This document shows positions 60,701-64,000 of a stretch of 64,000 bases of DNA, in pieces. Position 1 is the stretch's first letter; each line of letters begins with the position of its first letter. The stretch lies in contig OY727101.1 of NCBI GenBank assembly GCA_963402885.1, positions 14,670,417 through 14,734,416 on the forward strand, read 5' to 3'. Both the position numbers and the translations under genes were made by a program. The stretch comes from Antedon bifida (lineage: Eukaryota; Echinodermata; Crinoidea; Comatulida; Antedonidae). The notes under the pieces were generated by a model that did no database searches, was not told where the DNA came from, and was given only the letters and a program-made list of their open reading frames with translations.

Positions 60701-61718
60701 GATGACCCACGAAAAGTCATGTTAGTTCATTGTGCGCATGCGGGAATATTGAGACATGTGTTCTCGCTCCCCACCTCGACACAGGTTTGGTGGTTTCTAC
60801 ATCCAGGCAATGACCGACGACACATCGATAGACCTCACCTACTATAGGTTGGTTGACTGTCGTTGCAAATCAAAAGCTGCCTATTATTTGGAATAAGTCT
60901 TACTCTGTACGGGGACATTATGGTATGTTATCGAATGATTACAAAAAGGCATTGCATAATGTTTTTCATCTTCAAGATAAAATTAATTATATCATTTCTG
61001 GGCTAGTCCACCTCCAGGACCTACAAAACTTATTAAACTGTATTAATCTAGGAGGGGTTAAAGAGGTCTTTGAGCAAAATTCACTGAAAACAATTTACTA
61101 TTTCTTAGAAAACCATAAAAGCCACCTGTTGAATTGTTAATCACAGTACATGAAAATGGAAATCAAATTAAAAACTGACCTAACTGGACCATGAAATGGA
61201 ATTTACATTATTTATTGTAAATGCGCTTTGTCATGTCTTTTTGTAAACTACATTATTAGTACTTTTGCATGGTATATTCTAGTAGCAATGATTATATCAC
61301 ACAAATTTACATAAATAGTTATTTGTGGTTAGAAATGATGGAACAATTGCACGATTCTGTCAATTATTGGCTTTATTTGCATATAGTGAGGAACCACCTG
61401 TATATATTGAAATATGCACTAAACACTATTAGTATTATACTGCACTTGTTATAAAATAATTGCACTATTATATTCACAATATATTACAATCACACTAATT
61501 AATGAGTATAATGAACGTCGTATAAACAATGTGTTGTGTTGTCATACTGTAGTATTTAGATAATGGCTAATTTGCATATGAAACACCTGTATAATAAATA
61601 TGCACTGAACCATGTAATACATGTAACACTGTACTATATGTTGTGTTGCTATATTCCACTATCATAAACTGTATTAGATAACGTCTTTATTAAATATTTT
61701 ACAGGCATCTTGTCATAA
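30614..61718 (+). CDS. SMOC: SMOC/SPARC-family secreted modular calcium-binding protein
   Basis: A matricellular protein; known SMOCs act outside the cell, binding heparan sulfate and modulating BMP signalling. Twelve coding exons: 30614–30706, 36408–36576, 38381–38608, 43397–43441, 47091–47414, 48424–48504, 53271–53318, 55621–55911, 57667–57769, 58077–58312, 59348–59398, 61705–61718. All phases agree, giving 1683 nt (560 aa). Order: signal peptide (1–27), follistatin/Kazal-like (about 32–87), thyroglobulin-1 (88–163), linker, EC/EF-hand domain 1 (179–286), Ser/Pro-rich linkers (287–329), thyroglobulin-1 (330–410), EC domain 2 (427–540), and a short basic tail RRGKNPFSILS. Vertebrate SMOCs have one EC domain and a unique domain between the thyroglobulin modules, so the inner EC is extra. 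Ends are well supported; exon 5's AAG acceptor is the weakest splice. Confidence 0.88.
32888..33288. mobile_element. CACTGT-ended MITE with CATGTTTA repeats (SMOC intron 1)
   Basis: The ends are CACTGTTAAAATA and TATTTTACAGTG. About ten copies of TAAACATG or its complement are spread through the interior in both orientations. No ORF. Such dense subterminal words suggest transposase-binding sites; the superfamily is not clear and no target duplication was found. Confidence 0.6.
34876..35061. mobile_element. MITE with GGTCAATTTAC ends (SMOC intron 1)
   Basis: The left end AAGGCCAATTTACAC...GGTAACGGTAA mirrors the right end TTACCGTTACCG...TGTAAATTGACCTTT. A short TGTATC microsatellite lies in the loop. 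The arms are imperfect but clearly inverted. Confidence 0.65.
36408..36576 (+). CDS. SMOC: SMOC-like exon 2: follistatin/Kazal-like domain
   Basis: Encodes residues 32–87. Six cysteines in Kazal-like spacing include LLCGSDGLTYNSRCEL and KKGKCV. The acceptor is TTTTTGCAG and the donor G|GTAAGG (phase 1). Confidence 0.9.
36658..36897 (-). mobile_element. tRNA-derived SINE, same family as 21525
   Basis: Minus-strand reading begins GAGTGGAGTTGTGGCTTGG with B-box-like GGTTCAAGTCCCGTC, then TATATGTTTGCCTTGTGAAC, and ends CCTAATGATCAGCAATTGC then TGGATGGATCACCC. This is longer and better preserved than the copy at 21525. It directly abuts the AT-rich satellite that follows. Confidence 0.75.
36900..38345. 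repeat. AT-rich tandem repeat of about 57 bp (SMOC intron 2)
   Basis: Core units contain GGGATATTGATTTGGCTA, AATAAAATCGATTTGG and TTTAATTACTAGATTGATTG. They are best ordered at 37160–37870, with degenerate TTGATT-rich flanks on both sides. The array runs to within 40 bp of the first thyroglobulin exon. Confidence 0.9.
38381..38608 (+). CDS. SMOC: SMOC-like exon 3: thyroglobulin type-1 domain 1
   Basis: Encodes residues 88–163. The signature FIPQCNLDGTYSSTQCH, then YCWCVDDLGKPIPGTS and PTC, gives the full six-cysteine module. The donor is CCAG|GTATGG (phase 1). Confidence 0.93.
38609..43396 (+). other. SMOC: SMOC-like intron 3
   Basis: A 4.8 kb AT-rich intron with no exon I can support. It holds the family A MITE (41445), and CAGTAGAACC-type element ends near 39044 and 42352. 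Confidence 0.6.
41445..41589. mobile_element. Fold-back MITE (family A), second intact copy
   Basis: The ends AAGCTCTGCCTACACTATCA and TGATAGTGTAGACAGAGCTT are inverted repeats. The interior is colinear with 21899–22020 but about 20 bp longer. Located in SMOC intron 3. Confidence 0.9.
43397..43441 (+). CDS. SMOC: SMOC-like exon 4: 15-residue linker
   Basis: A small phase-1/phase-1 exon encoding DVPILITPLPVQQSP between the first thyroglobulin module and the inner EC domain. The acceptor is TATACACAG and the donor CCAG|GTAAAG. It is too short for a frame-length argument, so support rests on splice sites, phase and Pro-rich linker character. Confidence 0.65.
46855..46978. mobile_element. CAGTAGAACCCC-type terminal repeat sequence
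   Basis: GTGTCCCCTTAATATAGGGG then TTCTAC (46945–46970), with GACACCCCTATTAAGAGGAC just upstream (46916–46935). The same motif in either orientation occurs at 21444, 22650, 23902, 35383, 39044, 42352 and 48793. It resembles TIRs of Tc1/mariner–pogo-like non-autonomous elements. Confidence 0.5.
47091..47414 (+). CDS. SMOC: SMOC-like exon 5: extra EC (EF-hand pair) domain
   Basis: Encodes residues 179–286 in one 324-nt exon. WKFNQLDLDKNDEIKLSEI holds a canonical EF loop (D-L-D-K-N-D-E-I-K-L-S-E). KPKKCAKTFFVHC...WSQCLGL has the EC cysteines, but the second loop (SSAHNGQITRKA) lacks the acidic residues at positions 1 and 12. It aligns along its length with EC domain 2 (57667–58312). Phase 1 at both ends lets it insert without disturbing the frame. 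The donor is GA|GTAAGT; the acceptor is ATTGAAG, a non-preferred AAG. Confidence 0.8.
48424..48504 (+). CDS. SMOC: SMOC-like exon 6: Ser/Pro linker
   Basis: Encodes SMIEKAFWMLSPSPSG, then SKAVAEPKDTSG, residues 287–313. Phase 1 at both ends; acceptor ACTCCTAG, donor TCAG|GTATCA. Confidence 0.65.
48640..48822. mobile_element. CAGTA-ended element fragment
   Basis: CTCCCCTTAATAGGGATACT then ACTGTA (48793–48822) is a right end of the CAGTAGAACCCC family. CCCTATAGTAGGGAACACATTC near 48655 may be the left end. It lies in SMOC intron 6. Confidence 0.45.
50305..50810. repeat. Diverged tandem duplication of about 260 bp
   Basis: 50315–50510 and 50570–50775 share, in order, ACAAGGTATTTTGATTGG, TCATATA, TATTAAAC, GACACAAAATC and CATACAATGGATT/CATAATGGATT-like blocks. 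Strongly diverged, in SMOC intron 6. Confidence 0.65.
51215..51640. repeat. Element flanked by ATAGGTGGTCTA repeats
   Basis: ATAGGTGGTCTAGCAGT (about 51220) and ATAGGTGGTCTAACAGT (about 51590) are direct repeats, both followed by AATAAAATA. Between them are ATAATAATAATAGATAGATT and CATATAGCGC, a common end of dispersed invertebrate repeats. Possibly an insertion with duplicated flank. Confidence 0.45.
53271..53318 (+). CDS. SMOC: SMOC-like exon 7: 16-residue Pro/Lys linker
   Basis: Encodes DDTLPEKPEKTTSPPD with phase 1 at both ends. The acceptor has a strong pyrimidine tract (TTTTTTTTCTATAG) and the donor is ATG|GTAAGT. Confidence 0.75.
53340..53755 (+). repeat. 27-bp minisatellite (SMOC intron 7)
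   Basis: About 15 units of CTTCAGCACCCTAAATTAAA plus GGGACAC, starting only about 20 bp after the exon 7 donor. Units vary between AAAGGGACAC and AAATGGACAC. Confidence 0.92.
55621..55911 (+). CDS. SMOC: SMOC-like exon 8: thyroglobulin type-1 domain 2
   Basis: Encodes residues 330–426: YPCNVERDEALAKE, GVFIPRC, DPVQCHKEAKYCWCV, GRPISGTS and a final LNC. This is the full module, followed by a Thr/Pro-rich tail. NVT in VNVTTG is a possible N-glycosylation site. Phase 1 at both ends. Confidence 0.93.
56690..57440. repeat. Tandem repeat of about 110–120 bp (SMOC intron 8)
   Basis: GATTGAATGACATTATGGAT, ACTGACTTTTAGATTGACAA and TTTCCACTAAACAGACTTG recur in order about six times, with indels between copies. 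Confidence 0.85.
57667..58312 (+). CDS. SMOC: SMOC-like exons 9–10: C-terminal EC domain
   Basis: Exons 57667–57769 and 58077–58312 join in phase 2. Exon 9 supplies the helical lead (GCTGNKQAKFLNSVMDMLI). Exon 10 carries EF-hand 1 (loop DANSNNAIDKRE), KKCKKNFIPYC, EF-hand 2 (loop DNNNDSRLTMDE) and WLSCLGI. Both loops keep position-1 Asp and position-12 Glu, so both can bind calcium, unlike the inner EC domain. Confidence 0.93.
58366..58990. repeat. Tandem repeat of about 100 bp (SMOC intron 10)
   Basis: Six units contain GAAGAAAAGATAGATTTAGG, CCTACCTAGTAGATG, TTGACTGCTGGCTAGG and CATAAAGGGGGCAAGTG. The array begins just after CCCGTAGCCAGGATTTTAC, a start typical of animal DNA elements. Five units carry TAGGCCTA. 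Confidence 0.92.
59348..59398 (+). CDS. SMOC: SMOC-like exon 11: Thr/Pro tail
   Basis: Encodes TLTPTPTSVTRRGKNPF; acceptor TTTCTTTTCAG, donor TTCA|GTGAGT, phase 1 at both ends. Basic C-terminal tails in SMOCs bind heparan sulfate; this one is short. Confidence 0.75.
59399..61704 (+). other. SMOC: SMOC-like intron 11
   Basis: AT-rich. Two short direct repeats (AAAATGGAAATCAAATTA... then CTGACCTAA, at about 60223 and 61152) and a diverged duplication at about 61375–61450 / 61565–61640 are the only structures. A GC-richer block at 60650–60850 is unassigned. Confidence 0.45.
61705..61718 (+). CDS. SMOC: SMOC-like terminal coding exon
   Basis: The acceptor TATTTTACAG precedes GC ATC TTG TCA TAA, completing the phase-1 codon from exon 11 and ending S-I-L-S-stop. 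Only 14 nt are coding, so the choice depends on phase. A different acceptor would change the last residues. Confidence 0.55.
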
Positions 61719-61758
61719 CGAACGAACGAGCTGTTGCAGGATCGACGTAGGCTCCAGA

Positions 61759-61764
61759 ATAAAA
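61759..61764 (+). terminator. SMOC: Candidate SMOC poly(A) signal
   Basis: AATAAA lies 41 nt after the stop. A second AATAAA is at 61997–62002. Which is used cannot be told from sequence. Confidence 0.4.
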
Positions 61765-64000
61765 GACATTTAAAATAATGTGTAAAATGTCAACTATCGC
61801 TTTTAAAGTATATAAAATGAAATGTTGAGCCTCGAAAGGGACAAAGTCATTTACTATAGGCATTCCATAATTATTAATTTTATATGGCTTTGGTATGCTT
61901 TACTTGAGAATCAATGTAATGTAAATCAATGTAATTGTTGCGTTGAAAGTGAAAATTTGTGAGGGATGAGCACAGAAAAAATGTTAATAATTGTGAATAA
62001 ATAATTTTAAAAATGAATGCTTATTATAGAAATTTAGTTTCCATGTAAAAAAATGACGATAATTGACTATTTAATTAGGAAAAGCAATACCACTGAATTA
62101 AAATCAAATTTATTGATAGTGTTTGGTAGTCTATGAATGGTAACCTATTCTTTGGGGACACCTTTCTGTGAACAAATGATGGGCAATATATGTTTTTTTA
62201 ACTATAGTCAAACTCATAAGGAGAAAAGGAGAAAATGGATTTGGCGTTAAACATAACATAATGGGGTGGGGGAGCAAATTATATGATCATTTTACAACTT
62301 TACAATCATATTACATTACTCCTATGTGGGGTGTGCTAATTGTACCACAGGATCTGCTTAAAAGATTAACATAATAGGCCTAGCATAAATTGGATGCTGT
62401 GCTTTTTTAATTATTATAAAAATATATTTAAAATATTACTGGTTCTTGTTTTCTTGTTGAGATTATGGAACAATACATTGCTAGCCTTTAAAAGGATACA
62501 TTACTGTACAAGAATCTTTACAATGGTATATTTATAATCAAACACTCATTTAAAAAATAATTGGATCAAAGGTCAGTTGTCAATTGTAAATGAAACAAAC
62601 AGATATATAAAATGCAAATGAAAATACAGTCTTGTTGTCCACTTTTTGTTATAACTACTGTATCATATTATAAAGCTTGGTGTTCAAAACATTTTTGCCA
62701 TAAATGCTTGTAAACTGATCAATGGATCAAAATAATAGAATGCTATAGTCTGGAAAGGATAGAAAATCTACCTCTAGGGGATCCTTTTTCTTATCTTTAC
62801 GAAATGTAAGGAATTGGCCAGAACAGTAAATAAATTATTTTTCACCATGAAAAAAACACTGAACAAATGGATTTACAGAAAATCAATGTAAAGTGTTAGT
62901 GTTACTGATGCACATGTTCAGACTAGAAGTGTCATGGTTTCTTATCTAAAGCAAGATCTGTTAATTTTCTAAATGATGCCTAAAGTTCTTTCATCAATGG
63001 TTGTGATCACGGTTGTGCCTATTCATTGGTCAATCTCAACCCGTTAGTGGCGGTTTCATCGCTGTTGGTTGTGAACTGAATAAAAAAAAAATATAAAAAA
63101 TTCACCAATGCATCCCAAAGTAGTTTACCTCATGCATTGTGAATTCCACATTTGAAGAGCAACAGATGTCTTCGTCAAAATACGTGGTTCATGACCAAAT
63201 TATGTAAACACAAGTGTACCAGTCTATCACTGCTTTTACAATTCATTCATTTTAACTTGGACTGTATCATGCATGGAGTGGGGGTGAGGATTAGTGGTGG
63301 GTACACTAAAAATGTATAATGAAAGACTTTTTTTCGCTTTACAATAATTTTCTTTTTAATATTTAAAATAGATATAGCATTACTAATGCATATTACAGAC
63401 GTCGTCACTACATGCCTTCAAAATCAAATCCTTTAATCCGAAAATAAAATATTTGCTTCTCGTGCTTATTTGTGTATACACAACTACTATACATAAAACT
63501 TATCTCAATATTATTCATTAATAAAGTTATACGTGTTACATTAAGCATTACTAATATAAATTTTTTTTTGGACTGTCAAGTTTTATGCGACAAGGATTTT
63601 GATGTTAAAGACATCAGGAGACACTGAAATGGGTGGAATCGTGACTTCTATGTTTGCACTTAATGCCCTTGCTTTTAATAATAAATAAATCATCGTCACT
63701 GACATTGACATAATCAATATTTTACAGTCAAATGTCAGAAATTATATTTTTTTTTTTCAACTTCAAGTGAAGTTTGTGATAACATTGTTATCATTGAAGT
63801 ATCCAAGGTCTGGGGTCTAATCAGAAAAAAAAAATAGATATAATTTCGTTCAGAAACTATACCAAAATATGTTTGTATAATACATATTTAATACTTTTTA
63901 TTGAAGTCTATAGCAAAAGACATGCTTTTCCATTTGGAGTAAGATCAATGTTTGGAGTCATAGTTTTCAACAAACTAAATGTTTTATCACTGTTTTGTAC
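61765..64000. other. 3' flank, no gene seen
   Basis: AT-rich sequence without a supported exon, RNA gene or clear element. Some of it may be SMOC 3'UTR. Confidence 0.5.

Overview
This 64 kb window is AT-rich, intron-rich animal nuclear DNA. Exons are short with GT–AG introns, three protein genes sit among many small transposon relics and tandem repeats, and the palindromic octamer TAGGCCTA is unusually common. The gene content (asparagine synthetase, an ankyrin-tailed asparaginase, a SMOC-like matricellular protein) fits a bilaterian. I favour a marine deuterostome, probably an echinoderm, but the sequence alone does not prove it.

Layout. (1) 977–8291, plus strand: an asparagine synthetase (ASNS) gene. 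Eight coding exons are recognisable, but the assembled sequence lacks 11 bases in the glutaminase domain and one whole exon of the synthetase domain. (2) 8.4–20 kb: a repeat-dominated interval. It holds 5S-rRNA-derived tandem units, two TIR elements inserted into one such unit, a 4.8 kb satellite of 195-bp palindromic monomers, and a decayed LINE on the minus strand. (3) 27706–20039, minus strand: a complete 12-exon gene for a 60-kDa-lysophospholipase-type L-asparaginase with C-terminal ankyrin repeats (ASPG-like, 635 aa). (4) 27.7–30.1 kb: intergenic DNA with an 18-bp minisatellite. (5) 30132–61718, plus strand: a SMOC/SPARC-family gene. It has a CRE plus TATA promoter, 12 coding exons whose phases all agree, and a 560-aa product. 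The order is signal peptide, follistatin/Kazal-like, thyroglobulin-1, EC (EF-hand), thyroglobulin-1, EC. (6) 61.7–64 kb: 3' flank with no gene seen.

ASNS makes asparagine and ASPG hydrolyses it, so the two enzymes of opposite direction lie tail to tail, separated only by the repeat block. The SMOC-like gene is unrelated in pathway (a secreted Ca-binding matrix protein that modulates BMP signalling in known family members).

The most interesting items are the extra EC domain between the two thyroglobulin domains of the SMOC-like gene, the paired active-site lesions in ASNS, and the nested 5S-unit / TTAA element / TIR-minisatellite / palindromic-satellite structure. All coordinates come from reading the sequence. 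No database search or computation was run.
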